Assembly (NCBI GenBank): GCA_016710885.1
Contig: JADJUC010000013.1
Coordinates: forward strand, 65,088-129,087
Direction: 5' to 3'
Source of the DNA: Candidatus Proximibacter danicus
Lineage (GTDB): Bacteria; Pseudomonadota; Gammaproteobacteria; Burkholderiales; Rhodocyclaceae
DNA: 64,000 bases
The notes below the pieces were generated by a model that was given only the letters and a program-made list of their open reading frames with translations, was not told the DNA's origin and did no database searches. Of the stretch, positions 37,168-48,569 are shown one piece after another. The translations under genes and the position numbers were made by a program. Each line of letters starts with the position of its first letter. Position 1 is the stretch's first letter.

Positions 37168-37670
37168 ATAATACGAAGACAAAAAAAGCCGGCTGCAACA
37201 ATCTCTTGCGTCGACACCTGTTGCGTACTGCAGGTGCCACTTCAGCCCTGGCGGCACTGGCCGCCGCCGGAGTTCTCAAGCCCGGCCAGGTAATCGCTGC
37301 CGATTGGCCGCGCGGCCCGTTTACTGCCACCAATTTCAACGATGCGCTTAAAGCCCACGGCAGCAATGGTTCGAGCGAAGGCCGGGATATCGTTTTCAAC
37401 GCCCCCGACATCGCTGAAAACGGTGCCCAAGTGGTCATTGAAGTCACCAGCAACATTGCCACGACGCAATCGATCTCGGTTTTTGTCGAAAAGAACCCGA
37501 TGCCGCTGGCAGCCAGCTTCCGCTTTGCCAACGGCGCCCTGCCGCAAGTGCGCGTGCCGCTGAAAATGGCGGAGTCATCACGCGTACGGGCCGTGGTCCG
37601 AACAGCCGATGGAAAACTCTGGCACGCCCAGCGCGAAATCAAGGTCACCCTTGGCGGTTGCGGCGGTTAG
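37164..37670 (+). CDS. soxY: thiosulfate oxidation carrier protein SoxY
   Basis: 168 residues. The twin-arginine leader (RRHLLRTAGATSALAALAA) predicts export with its folded partner SoxZ. The C-terminal swinging arm ends in Gly-Gly-Cys-Gly-Gly, whose Cys carries the sulfur intermediate. Translational coupling to moaC upstream. Genes for SoxAX, SoxB and SoxCD are not in the window. Confidence 0.93.
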   Translation: MNNTKTKKAGCNNLLRRHLLRTAGATSALAALAAAGVLKPGQVIAADWPRGPFTATNFNDALKAHGSNGSSEGRDIVFNAPDIAENGAQVVIEVTSNIATTQSISVFVEKNPMPLAASFRFANGALPQVRVPLKMAESSRVRAVVRTADGKLWHAQREIKVTLGGCGG

Positions 37671-37679
37671 GAAAAGACG

Positions 37680-38000
37680 ATGAGCGACCCGATCAAGATT
37701 CGCGCCACCTTGCAAGGCGAAACCACGGATATCCGGATTCTGATGCAGCATCCGATGGAAACCGGGCAGCGCAAGGATGCCAGCACGGGCAAACTGGTAC
37801 CGCTACAGTTCATCCAGACATTTCTCGTCAGTGCCAATGGCAAGCCCCTGGTGGAAGGACAACTCAATACGGCGGTGTCAAAAAATCCCGTCTTTGCATT
37901 CAAGGCGCGCGGCCTGAAAGCGGGAGACAAGCTGCTGGTCAGCTGGATAGACAGCAGCGGCGACAAACGGACCGACGAAGGTATTGTTACAAATTCCTAG
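37680..38000 (+). CDS. soxZ: thiosulfate oxidation carrier complex protein SoxZ
   Basis: 106 residues with an immunoglobulin-like fold: IRATLQGETTDIRILMQHPM, FIQTFLVSANGKPLV, then LVSWIDSSGDKRTDEG. It dimerises with SoxY and is exported with it. It starts 9 bp after soxY, and a terminator follows about 50 bp downstream. Confidence 0.93.
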   Translation: MSDPIKIRATLQGETTDIRILMQHPMETGQRKDASTGKLVPLQFIQTFLVSANGKPLVEGQLNTAVSKNPVFAFKARGLKAGDKLLVSWIDSSGDKRTDEGIVTNS

Positions 38001-38048
38001 CCGCCTGTTGTTCCCACAAGCGCAAGTGAGCACGAGAAATAGTCGTAA

Positions 38049-38074
38049 AAAAACCCGCCGTGTGGCGGGTTTTT
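38049..38074. terminator. bidirectional terminator between soxZ and the cold-shock gene
   Basis: An 11-bp perfect stem (AAAAACCCGCC / GGCGGGTTTTT) with a GTGT loop, between convergent soxZ and csp. Confidence 0.9.
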
Positions 38075-38089
38075 CAGTCGCCTGAAAAA

Positions 38090-38293
38090 TCAGGCCTTCT
38101 GGATATTCGAGGCTTGTTTGCCCTTCGGACCCTGAGTGACGTCGAAGGAGACTTTGTCACCTTCCTTGAGGGACTTGAAGCCATTCATCGTGATGGCGGA
38201 GAAGTGAGCGAACAAATCTTCGCTGCCGTCATCCGGAGTGATGAAACCGAAACCCTTGGCGTCGTTGAACCACTTGACCGTACCAGTTGCCAT
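38090..38293 (-). CDS. CspA-family cold-shock protein
   Basis: 67 residues. RNA-binding RNP motifs are visible in KGFGFITPDDG and DLFAHFSAI. It starts MATGTVKWFNDAKG. An RNA chaperone that melts structures. The 265-bp gap to clpS would allow a long 5' leader of the kind seen in cold-shock mRNAs; I see no further gene in it. Confidence 0.95.
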   Translation of the reverse strand: MATGTVKWFNDAKGFGFITPDDGSEDLFAHFSAITMNGFKSLKEGDKVSFDVTQGPKGKQASNIQKA

Positions 38294-38491
38294 ATTGCGA
38301 CTTCCTTGAAAAAAGACTGAATCCGGGTTTTTGCCCGACTGCGTGTTTGAGTTCAACTTCGGCTTGCCCCGCGATCCTTCAGAAGAAAACGCACGACTAC
38401 AACCACTTGAAAACAAACTGCAGCTTTTTTACTTGACTCATCCGAATGCGTCAAGCATTTTCGATGCTGCAGCACAACACCCGAAAACCAC

Positions 38492-38519
38492 ATTGACGAC
38501 TGAATCGCCCGCGATAAAA
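38492..38519 (+). promoter_or_regulatory. candidate clpS promoter
   Basis: TTGACG (38492-38497), 16-nt spacer, TAAAAC (38514-38519), about 40 nt before the clpS ATG. The -10 is weak. Confidence 0.35.
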
Positions 38520-38558
38520 CCCTATTGCACATTCGGGCCGACTGATTAGAATCGACTC

Positions 38559-38867
38559 ATGGCGACAAAGCATCAAAGCGACAGCCTTCTCGAGGCACAG
38601 GAAACTCGCGCGAAACTTCCCCCTCTTTACAAGGTACTGCTGCTCAACGATGACTTCACCCCGATGGAATTCGTAATTGAGGTGTTGCAGAAATTTTTTG
38701 CCATGGACAGAGAACAAGCGACGCGAATCATGCTCAAAGTACATATCGAAGGTCGCGGTCTGTGCGGCGTTTTTCCCCGCGACATTGCCGCCACGAAAGT
38801 GGAGCAGGTTGCGACCTTTGCCCGCGAGCACCAGCACCCGCTGGCTTGCGTCATGGAGGAAAACTGA
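38559..38867 (+). CDS. clpS: ATP-dependent Clp protease adaptor ClpS
   Basis: 102 residues. It recruits N-end-rule substrates to ClpA. The signature is KVLLLNDDFTPMEFVIEVLQ, with the N-degron pocket and HIEGRGLCGVF following. The stop is directly followed by the clpA ATG. Confidence 0.95.
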   Translation: MATKHQSDSLLEAQETRAKLPPLYKVLLLNDDFTPMEFVIEVLQKFFAMDREQATRIMLKVHIEGRGLCGVFPRDIAATKVEQVATFAREHQHPLACVMEEN

Positions 38868-41125
<2,258 letters not shown>

Positions 41126-41207
41126 CCGCTTTCACGATCCCCGGCCATGCCACAGCGCATGGCCATTTTTTTGCCAAAAATTATTTCAATTTTTACAGGG
41201 AGCCCGC

Positions 41208-41699
41208 ATGACTTTCAAAACCCCCGATCTCTGCGACCAGTTTGAAGCCGAACTCGGCACCAGTGTTCGCGTTGTCGCCCCGATGTTCAAGGCCTACGGC
41301 GGCCGCAAGACCTTCAGCGGCCAGATCGTGACGCTCAAGCTGTTCGAGGACAATTCTCTGGTGCGCACGGCCTTCGCCGAGAACGGAGAGGGCAAGGTGC
41401 TGGTCATTGATGGCGGGGGTTCCATGCGCTGCGCGCTGGTTGGCGACCAACTTGCCATTCTGGCCCAGAAGAACGGCTGGGAAGGTGTTGTCGTCTATGG
41501 CTGCATCCGAGACTCGGGCGATATCAACGCTATCGACATCGGTGTCCGCGCGCTCGATACCCATCCGCAGAAAAGCATCAAGAAGAACGTTGGCGACCGC
41601 GACCTGGCCGTCACCTTCGGCGGCGTCACCTTCAAGCCCGGTGAATACCTCTACGCAGACGAAGATGGCGTATTGGTTTCAGACCACCCGCTGCTGTAA
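41208..41699 (+). CDS. rraA: RraA-like protein (RNase E regulator / HMG aldolase family)
   Basis: 163 residues. Fold motifs are FKAYGGRKTFSGQIVTLK, GSMRCALVGDQLAILAQK and GVVVYGCIRDSGDINAIDI. Family members either inhibit RNase E or act as 4-hydroxy-4-methyl-2-oxoglutarate/oxaloacetate aldolases. The catalytic Arg in CIRDSGD is present, so the aldolase role is possible. An excellent ribosome site (ACAGGGAG) precedes the ATG. Confidence 0.92.
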   Translation: MTFKTPDLCDQFEAELGTSVRVVAPMFKAYGGRKTFSGQIVTLKLFEDNSLVRTAFAENGEGKVLVIDGGGSMRCALVGDQLAILAQKNGWEGVVVYGCIRDSGDINAIDIGVRALDTHPQKSIKKNVGDRDLAVTFGGVTFKPGEYLYADEDGVLVSDHPLL

Positions 41700-41728
41700 A
41701 AAACCCGGCACGGCGGCCGGGTTTTTTT
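41698..41728 (+). terminator. rho-independent terminator of rraA
   Basis: Stem AAACCCGGC / GCCGGGTTT with a 6-nt loop and a seven-T run, directly after the rraA stop. Its A-rich other side may also serve the convergent receptor gene. Confidence 0.9.
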
Positions 41729-41748
41729 GCTACACGCTTCAAGTTCAA

Positions 41749-43504
41749 TCAAAGTTCAAGCAACACATTGCTGTCGATGCCGATACGGATATTGCCCCAG
41801 ATGCGGCCTTCGACAACGATCGGCATGTTCATCTCGGAAAGAATCTCGCCCGTATCGCGGGCATAGGTCTGCAGCAACATCGGCTCGGTGTTCTTGGCCG
41901 CCCGCTGCCCGGTCGGGTCAGTCCATATCCGCCGCGTACGGTTGCCGACAAAATCCGCCTGGTAGTCACCCGTCAGTGGCTTCGAGAACTTCAGGTTGTG
42001 CAAAGCCGAATAGCCTCGCGCATCGATGATGATGTGTAGATGCCGCCCTTCATCTTGCCGACGGCGGCTTCCAGCACCGGCTGGATTTCGCGTTCGAAAT
42101 CTGCGACATAGCTGACGTTGTACTTTTGCGGATCAGTTCCCGGTATCGGCGTGTAGTTCTGGTCCCAGATATTCACTCCGCGCCGTTTCATCTCCTCGAG
42201 TTTCACCTGGACGGACTCACAGAACGCATGCCCTTCATCAACGTTGTGGTCAAAAGATCCACGACCGATCTTGAAGCGCGAAACCAGCTCCTGAACACTC
42301 TCGGTTGCTTGGGAAAGGTCCACCGTTGACTGCTGCGAGCCCGTCATGTTCGTAGCCACTTCGTTCGACAGCAGGTGAATTTCGCTGACATTGTCGTGCA
42401 CCTGGGCGTTGGTGGCGGTCAGTTCCTCCATCGCCGAAGCGATTTGTCCAAGCTGCTCGCTGGTGCGCTCGAAATCCTCGACCATCTGGCGGAACTGCTC
42501 CGAAGAGCGTTCGACCACAGACCGTGTCGTTCTGATATCGGCGTTGATCACTTCGTTTTCGCTCTGCGTTTCGCGCACCAGACCAATCATGCCGTTGATG
42601 TTGTCCGTGATTTCAGTTGTCGCGACATTGACCCGCTCAGCCAGTTTCCTGACCTCGTCGGCAACTACCGCGAAGCCGCGGCCTGCCTCTCCGGCGCGCG
42701 CGGCCTCAATGGCCGCATTGAGGGCCAGCAGATTGGTCTGATCGGCGATTTCCTTGATCAGTGCCGCCACCTGACGAATGCTGTCGGAGCGTTGACTCAG
42801 GTTGCCGACCGTATCGTTGAAGCGAGCCAGCTTGTCGCTGACCGACTGCACCTTGGTGACAATTTCCAGCATTTCCCCTAGCGACCCCCGCGCCGTAGCG
42901 AGATTGCTATCGGTCGATTGGGAAATCACCTCGGTAGCACCGGAAACTTCCTGGATTGCCTGCGTGGCCTCGTTGCTGGCGGTAAATACTGCCTCGGTGA
43001 TCTTGCCCTGCTTGGTCGCCTTGGTAGAGGTTTCACCGACATTCTTGCGTACGACCACGGCCTCCCGGGCGATGGAAACACTGGCCTTGCGCACTTCGTG
43101 GATGATTTGCCGCATCTTGTCGGCAAAGCGGTTGTAGCTATTGGCCAGTTCCCGCAGTTCATCGTGCGAATAAACTGGCAGATCACGAGAAAAATCGCCC
43201 TCGCCACGCCCGATTTCTTCAAAAATCCGGGTAATTGCCACCACTTATTCCAGAGGAGGGCGACGGCAGTCAGTGTGATCATCAACGTCAAGCCATAGTC
43301 GAAGGCTGCATCGACCTTTGCCAAAACCTCGGCATTAACTCCCGACTGTGCAACCAGTTCCCGGATGGCGCCCTTTTGATGGACGTAAATACCCAGATAA
43401 GCGACATCGATAAAAAACAGCATGAGAAAACTGGAAAGCTTGCGTGTGAGGCTGCCCCAACACGTCCGCTCAAACCAGTCGTAGAACTCCCAGAAAGCCT
43501 TCAT
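41749..43504 (-). pseudogene. methyl-accepting chemotaxis protein with C-terminal sensor domain, two frameshifts
   Basis: Restoring one base near 43240 and one near 42033 gives about 585 residues. The N-terminus (MKAFWEFYDWFERTCW) has two membrane segments. A HAMP-like region (ITRIFEEIGRGEGDFSRDL) and a signalling coiled coil follow, with the hairpin tip IADQTNLLALNAAIEAARAG. C-terminal to this is an unusual cytoplasmic sensor-like domain (about 435-585), with GRGSFDHNVDEGHAFCESVQ and ARDTGEILSEMNMPIVVEGR. Receptors with a sensor behind the signalling tip are uncommon. It signals to CheA/CheW if functional. Confidence 0.85.
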
Positions 43505-43755
43505 TGCCCCTCCATGGATTACAGTTGCCGGCATTCGTGACATTCCCGGCCATTGTAGCAATGACCTTCTCTCTGCAACATGGAGATTACGCAACTCCCG
43601 ATCGATAGAAAATCGTGCCCGAAGTTGCCAAAAAGACAAAGAAACACCGACATCGGCGGAAGACAAGGCAGATCGTTTCACGTGGCGACAAACATTTCGC
43701 AATACGATACAAGGCCGCTAAAACCTTGTTGTTAAAGGGACAAATAAACATCTTA

Positions 43756-43771
43756 TGTCTTATATAAGACA
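43756..43771. promoter_or_regulatory. 16-bp palindromic operator upstream of aceA
   Basis: Perfect palindrome TGTCTTATATAAGACA ending 1 bp before the -35 box. The form suggests a dimeric regulator such as a GntR-type protein; the regulator itself is not identified. Confidence 0.6.
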
Positions 43772-43772
43772 C

Positions 43773-43801
43773 TTGTCTTGCCACCCTTTCCTCTCTATAC
43801 T
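43773..43801 (+). promoter_or_regulatory. sigma70 promoter of aceA
   Basis: TTGTCT (43773-43778), 17-nt spacer, TATACT (43796-43801). Confidence 0.65.
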
Positions 43802-43896
43802 TGCCCCATCGGCTGAAGGTCGCGCGCAGGTCGGAAAGACCGCCGGAAGCCGCATGCCTGGAACTGAATTCAACTAACCCATATTGAGGAATGACC

Positions 43897-45196
43897 ATGA
43901 GCACACGCGAACAGCAAATCGCCGAACTGGAAAAAGACTGGGCCACCAACCCCCGCTGGAAGGGTATCAAGCGCGGTTACTCCGCTGCTGACGTCGTCCG
44001 CCTGCGCGGTTCGTTCCAGGTTGAGCACACCCTCGCCCGCCGCGGCGCCGAGAAGCTGTGGGATCTGGTCAACAACACCCCCTACGTCAACTGCCTGGGC
44101 GCCCTGACCGGCGGCCAAGCCGTGCAGCAAGCCAAGGCCGGCATCAAGGCCATCTACCTGTCCGGCTGGCAAGTCGCTGCCGACAACAACGAATACGCCG
44201 CCATGTACCCGGACCAGTCCCTGTATCCGGTTCGACTCCGTGCCGAAGGTTGTCGAGCGTATCAACAACTCTTTCAACCGCGCCGACGAAATCCAGTGGT
44301 CGAAGAACATCAACAAGGGCGATGCCGGCCACGTTGAATACCACCTGCCGATCGTTGCTGACGCTGAAGCCGGTTTCGGCGGCGTGCTCAACGCCTACGA
44401 ACTGATGAAGGCCATGATCCGCGCTGGCGCTGCCGGCGTGCACTGGGAAGACCAGCTGGCTTCGGTCAAGAAGTGCGGCCACATGGGCGGCAAGGTGCTG
44501 GTGCCGACCGCTGAAGCCGTGCAGAAGCTGATCGCTGCCCGTATGGCGGCTGACGTCTATGGCGTGCCGACCCTCGTGATCGCCCGTACCGACGCGGAAG
44601 CTGCCGACCTACTGACCTCGGACTACGACGAGAACGACAAGCCTTTCGTTACCGGCGAGCGTACCGCGGAGGGGTTCTACAAGACCAAGAAGGGTCTGGG
44701 GCAAGCGATCTCGCGGGCTGTGGCCTATGCGGAATACGCTGACCTGGTGTGGTGCGAAACCGGCACGCCTGACCTGGAATTTGCCAAGAAGTTTGCCGAT
44801 GCGGTGCGCGCCAAGCACCCGGGCAAGATGCTGGCCTCAACTGCTCGCCGTCGTTCAACTGGAAGAAGAATCTGGACGATGCCACCATCGCCCAAATTCC
44901 AGAAGGAACTGGGCGCCATGGGCTACAAGTACCAGTTCATCACCCTCGCTGGCATCCACAGCATGTGGTACAACATGTTCGATCTGGCCCAGGACTACGC
45001 CGCCCGCGGCATGTCGGCCTACGTCGAGAAGGTTCAGGAGCCGGAATTCGCAGCCCGCGACCGTGGCTACACCTTCGTCTCGCACCAGCAGGAAGTCGGT
45101 ACCGGCTACTTCGACGACGTCACCACCGTCATCCAGGGCGGCAAGTCCAGCGTTACCGCGCTGACCGGCTCGACCGAAGAAGAGCAGTTCCACTAA
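43897..45196 (+). pseudogene. aceA: isocitrate lyase, three single-base frameshifts
   Basis: Corrected length is about 432 residues (E. coli 434). It cleaves isocitrate to glyoxylate and succinate in the glyoxylate shunt. Catalytic motif KKCGHMGGKVLVPT is near residue 193, preceded by VADAEAGFGG. Lesions relative to the family: an extra T at 44231-44232, a missing A near 44838, and an extra C in 44891-44893. The last two compensate each other over about 55 bp. The protein is otherwise conserved to EEEQFH at the end. The ATG at 43897 is 6 nt after TTGAGGA. Confidence 0.92.
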
Positions 45197-45217
45197 GCGC
45201 TGCTGCCGCAAGGCAAC

Positions 45218-45250
45218 AAAAAGGCCGCTCCTGCAAAGGGCGGCCTTTTT
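45218..45250 (+). terminator. rho-independent terminator of aceA
   Basis: 11-bp perfect stem AAAAAGGCCGC / GCGGCCTTTTT with an 11-nt loop, 21 bp after the stop. An identical hairpin follows the second aceA copy at 48518-48550. Confidence 0.92.
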
Positions 45251-45266
45251 ATTCATTGCGCCCCGC

Positions 45267-45308
45267 TTACCCCAAAGGCCGCTCCAGCACTTTCTGTAAA
45301 ACCTGGTT
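45267..45308 (-). pseudogene. 3' stub of an HDOD-domain gene
   Basis: Thirteen codons plus stop (ending QKVLERPLG) identical in protein to the end of the intact HDOD gene at 48570. It is cut off by the intron at 45309. Confidence 0.75.
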
Positions 45309-47089
45309 AAGGGTAGAGGTAGAACAGGCTTTCGCCTGCCCTCCCTCATCAAACCGCATGCGGTTCTCCCCGCAGCTTTCCGATGTTCTTCATGCCGAGG
45401 CATGCGCCGAGTTCCAGCCCGCTCCTGTGGGAACCTTGTACAGCCCATAACGCCCCAGATCTGCCTCGGGAAGCGGCGCAGGCCGGTTCCCCGGTCCTTC
45501 ACTTTGTGGCGCTTCATCAAGTGGGTCAACGGTCCCGCGTGATTCTACCGCCCGCGACTTGGTTCCGATAGTGGAAGTAGTTCGCCCAGCCTCGGCTAGG
45601 TGCGTCACCCAAGGGATGGCGGTCAGGCCTTTGGGCGCCTCACTCGCCTGATTTCTTCAGCGTTTGCCGGACGAACATTCGGGCGCAGTTTTCCAGTGCT
45701 TACCCTCGACCCATCTGAATCGTAAAACCCAGAGAAGCTTGCTTGAGTAGCGTCCTGACAGGGTCTTGGCCTCGTTAAGGCTGAGGTCCAGTCGTTCAGC
45801 ACATGGCGCACCACTTTCAGCGGTTTCTACATCTTTCGGCACAGGACTACAAAGTCGTCTGCGTAACGCACGAGATGCGCTTGCAGCTTGCCTTTCAGGT
45901 GCCGCCGTTGCCATAGCCGGTCGAGAATATGCAGGTAGCAATTGGCCAGTAGCGGGGGCCGCCGCCTTGCGGCGTGCGGTCCGTTGGCTTTACCGCCGCC
46001 TACGGTCTTCTTCACTCCATTGTCGTCTTCGCCGATGACCGGGGCTTTGAGCCACAGATTGATGAGGTGAAGAATTCCTCCATCAACGATGCGCTCGGCC
46101 ACCACGGCCATCAGTTTGGCGTGCGGAATGCTGTCAAAGTACTTCGACAGATCAGCATCAATGACTTGGGTGTAGCCGGCCCAGGGGCATTGTTGATGTC
46201 GTCTGGCATCGTGGGCCGGTTTCTTGGGCCGGTCCGTACGAATGCGGGCGAAATCAGCTTCGAAGATCGGTTCGATGATGAGTTTTCATCGCCATTGCGC
46301 GACCCGATCACGGATGGTCGGGATGCCCAGCGGACGAAGGCTGCCGTCCGCTTTGGGTATCATGACGCGCCGCACCGGTTGGGCTCGGTAGGTTTTGTCT
46401 TGCAGATCACGGGCCAGTTCCGCAGTAACGTTTCTACCCCGATTCCGTTTTCTATGGCCTCGAAGCTGATCCCATCGACCCCGGGACTGCCTCGGTTGGC
46501 CTTGACGAGTCGCCATGCGTGATTGAGGACATCATCACGGCTGATCTTGTCGTAGAGCGCGTAAAAGCGGTAGGCCGGTTCTTGCTTGGCCTTGGCATAG
46601 AGCTTCCTCTGTAGCGTCCTGATCGTGTCCGGGGTGGTTAGCATTTCGGCAATCCCCTGATCCTCTGCTCTTCGGTTGCACGAACAAAGCAGGGTCCCTT
46701 CCCTCGTCCGGGGTTATGTTGTCCCTCGAACTCAAGCGGTACTATGAACCCCTCCGACTCCCGCCTGCAGCCGCTGCGCTTACGTTTCCTATACGCAGCG
46801 GTCGGTGGTCTCCCCCTCCAGACGGGTCTCCAGCTGGGCAATAAATCTTCGAGAACGCCGCCTGCTCCCGGGGTCGATGAACGTTCCGCAGCCGGCTTCC
46901 AACGGCCTCCTTCTGACCAGGGTCGGCTTCTCCCTTCGTTTCGGGGCTACCTGGGATTGCTGCGTTACGGCCTGCGCTCTTGCTGTTTGGAAACTCACGC
47001 CTCGTGTCACCACGGCCGCTTCCTCGGGCGTCGGACAACCCCCGCGGGAGCTTCACCCGCTAAGATTTATTACTGGTGTTACTGCGAAC
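45309..47089 (-). mobile_element. group II intron (minus strand), approximate limits
   Basis: The 3' end is at about 45309, where repeat homology stops. The domain V/VI-like sequence lies at about 45310-45380 (on the minus strand GAGAACCGCATGCGGTTTG, then GGGCAGGCGAAAGCCTG). The intron-encoded reverse transcriptase occupies 45390-46644. The structured 5' RNA portion (about 46645-47080) is GC-rich, has no coding sequence of its own, and holds inverted repeats such as AGCGGGTGAAGCTCCCGC. I could not fix the 5' boundary; it must lie before the transposase unit at 47090. Confidence 0.75.
45390..46644 (-). pseudogene. ltrA: group II intron reverse transcriptase/maturase, multiple frameshifts
   Basis: About 418 codons when frames are joined. 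The N-terminus has MLTTPDTIRTLQRKLYAKAK and VKANRGSPGVDGISFEAIE. RT domains include YRAQPVRRVMIPKADGSLRP with LGIPTIRDRVAQ, and HLVRYADDFVVLCRK with the catalytic YADD. LDLSLNEAKT and LGFTIQMGRG follow in other frames. The maturase end is YGLYKVPTGAGWNSAHASA. No HNH endonuclease domain is visible. At least four frame changes occur, including a compensating pair near 46290. Homology runs end to end. Confidence 0.85.
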
Positions 47090-47976
47090 GGCCAGGCTCA
47101 ATTATCCCTTTTCTCACCTGTGCATGCTACCCTCCTGTCATGCCCCGCCGCCCCCGCACCCACCTCGATGGCCAACCGCTGCACATCGTCCAGCGCGGCC
47201 ACAACCGCGACGCCTGCTTCCTCATCGAGGAAGACTATCAGGCCTACCTGGGATGGCTGGCAGAAGCCCTCAAGACCAGCGGCTGCCAGCTTCACGCTTA
47301 CGTGCTGATGACCAACCATGTCCACCTGCTGATCACCCCGGACAAGGCCGAATCGGTGCCCAAGCTCCTGATCTCCCTTGGTCGGCGCTATGTTCAATAC
47401 TTCAACCGCACCCACAAGCGCACCGGCACCCTCTGGGACAGCCGCTACAAATCCTCGCTCATCCAGGCCGAAACCTATCTGCTCACCTGCATGCGCTATA
47501 TCGAACTCAACCCGGTTCGCGCCGGCATGACCGATGACCCTGCCCACTACCGCTGGAGCAGCTACCGCAGCAACGGCCTCGGACAAGCAAGCGAACTGGT
47601 AACGCCCCATCCCGCCTATCTCGAACTTGGGCAGGATGCCAAGGAACGGCAGAGCTTCTACCGCAAACTCTTCCGCGCCCATCTCGACGACGAAGCCATC
47701 GACGACATCCGCCTGGCGCTCAGCCAGAGCTTGCCGCTGGGTAACAGCCGCTTCCATGCCGCGATTACCGAGGCCATGGGCGAGCGGCGTGAGGCACGGC
47801 CAAGGGGCAGGCCGAAGGGGAGTGGGAAGATTGGGATGGTGGCTGATCAGCAGCAGCTTGAGTTGCCGAAAGATTGAGGGGGAAGGGGGATTGGCATGTT
47901 GATGGATTTGCCGCAAATGCCGGGGAATGAGCCGGGAGTGGCTGTTGTTGCGAAGGCTGACAAATCGAGCCTGGCC
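47090..47976. mobile_element. RAYT transposase unit with inverted ends
   Basis: Bounded by a perfect 10-bp inverted pair, GGCCAGGCTC (47090-47099) and GAGCCTGGCC (47967-47976), each extended by a further AT-rich or C/T-rich match. It contains the REP-associated tyrosine transposase at 47140-47877. It abuts the intron on the left and the truncated second aceA copy 10 bp to the right. Confidence 0.6.
47140..47877 (+). CDS. REP-associated tyrosine transposase (IS200-like, RAYT)
   Basis: 245 residues. A Y1 HUH-type transposase: the metal-binding His-x-His is in LMTNHVHLLITP, with GTLWDSRYKSSLI and MRYIELNPVRAGM typical of RAYTs. It starts MPRRPRTHLDGQPLHIVQRG at 47140; a longer in-frame extension into the intron is rejected. 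The C-terminus has RPRGRPKGSGK, a DNA-binding-like basic hook. The gene is intact, unlike its neighbours. Confidence 0.9.
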   Translation: MPRRPRTHLDGQPLHIVQRGHNRDACFLIEEDYQAYLGWLAEALKTSGCQLHAYVLMTNHVHLLITPDKAESVPKLLISLGRRYVQYFNRTHKRTGTLWDSRYKSSLIQAETYLLTCMRYIELNPVRAGMTDDPAHYRWSSYRSNGLGQASELVTPHPAYLELGQDAKERQSFYRKLFRAHLDDEAIDDIRLALSQSLPLGNSRFHAAITEAMGERREARPRGRPKGSGKIGMVADQQQLELPKD

Positions 47977-47986
47977 CCTTTTTAAT

Positions 47987-48496
47987 CAAGAAGGGTCTGG
48001 ACCAGGCTATCTCCCGCGCTGTTGCCTACGCCGAATACGCCGACCTGGTGTGGTGCGAAACCGGTACGCCGGATCTGAATTCGCCCGCAAGTTCGCCGAA
48101 GCCGTGCATGCCAAGCACCCGGGCAAGATGCTGGCCTACAACTGCTCGCCCTCTTTCAACTGGAAGAAGAATCTGGACGACGCTACCATCGCCAAATTCC
48201 AGCGCGAACTGGGCGCCATGGGCTACAAGTACCAGTTCATCACCCTCGCTGGCATCCACAGCATGTGGTACCACATGTTCGATCTGGCCCAGGATTACGC
48301 CAAGCGCGGCATGTCGGCCTACGTCGAGAAGGTTCAGGAGCCGGAATTCGCAGCCCGCGACCGTGGCTACACCTTTGTGTCGCATCAGCAGGAAGTTGGC
48401 ACCGGCTACTTCGACGACGTCACCACCGTGATCCAGGGCGGCAAGTCCAGCGTGACTGCGCTGACCGGCTCGACCGAAGAAGAGCAGTTCCACTAA
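47987..48496 (+). pseudogene. 5'-truncated second copy of isocitrate lyase
   Basis: Begins abruptly within the coding sequence (KKGLDQAISRAVAYAEYADL) 10 bp after the transposase unit, and continues to the normal EEEQFH end. It lacks the N-terminal two-thirds, including the KKCGH catalytic motif. One base is missing near 48077 (Asp-Leu-Glu-Phe). It differs from copy 1 at many silent and some coding positions (AYNCSPSFNWKKNL is intact here). Confidence 0.88.
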
Positions 48497-48517
48497 GCGC
48501 TGCTGCCGCAAGGCAAC

Positions 48518-48550
48518 AAAAAGGCCGCTCCTGCAAAGGGCGGCCTTTTT
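48518..48550 (+). terminator. duplicate aceA terminator
   Basis: Same 11-bp stem and loop as at 45218-45250, here between truncated aceA (+) and the HDOD gene (-). Confidence 0.9.
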
Positions 48551-48569
48551 CATTTCATTGCAGCCCCGC

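Larger units (their letters stand above)
43505..43896 (+). promoter_or_regulatory. 392-bp intergenic control region of aceA
   Basis: Holds the aceA promoter and a palindrome (separate entries) and a roughly 90-nt 5' leader ending in the ribosome site TTGAGGA. The left half is AT-richer and carries no gene I can support. The promoter for the divergent chemotaxis receptor should also lie here. Confidence 0.6.
44686..45308 (+). repeat. copy 1 of a ~620-bp direct repeat (aceA 3' end + terminator + HDOD 3' end)
   Basis: Matches 47987-48608. The coding part is clearly diverged, many third positions differing. The terminator and the following 40 bp are almost identical. Copy 1 ends exactly where the group II intron begins; copy 2 continues into the intact HDOD gene. 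Confidence 0.85.

Noticed and set aside
46744..47139. N-terminal extension of the RAYT transposase
   Set aside because: Runs through group II intron RNA sequence; family homology begins at 47140.
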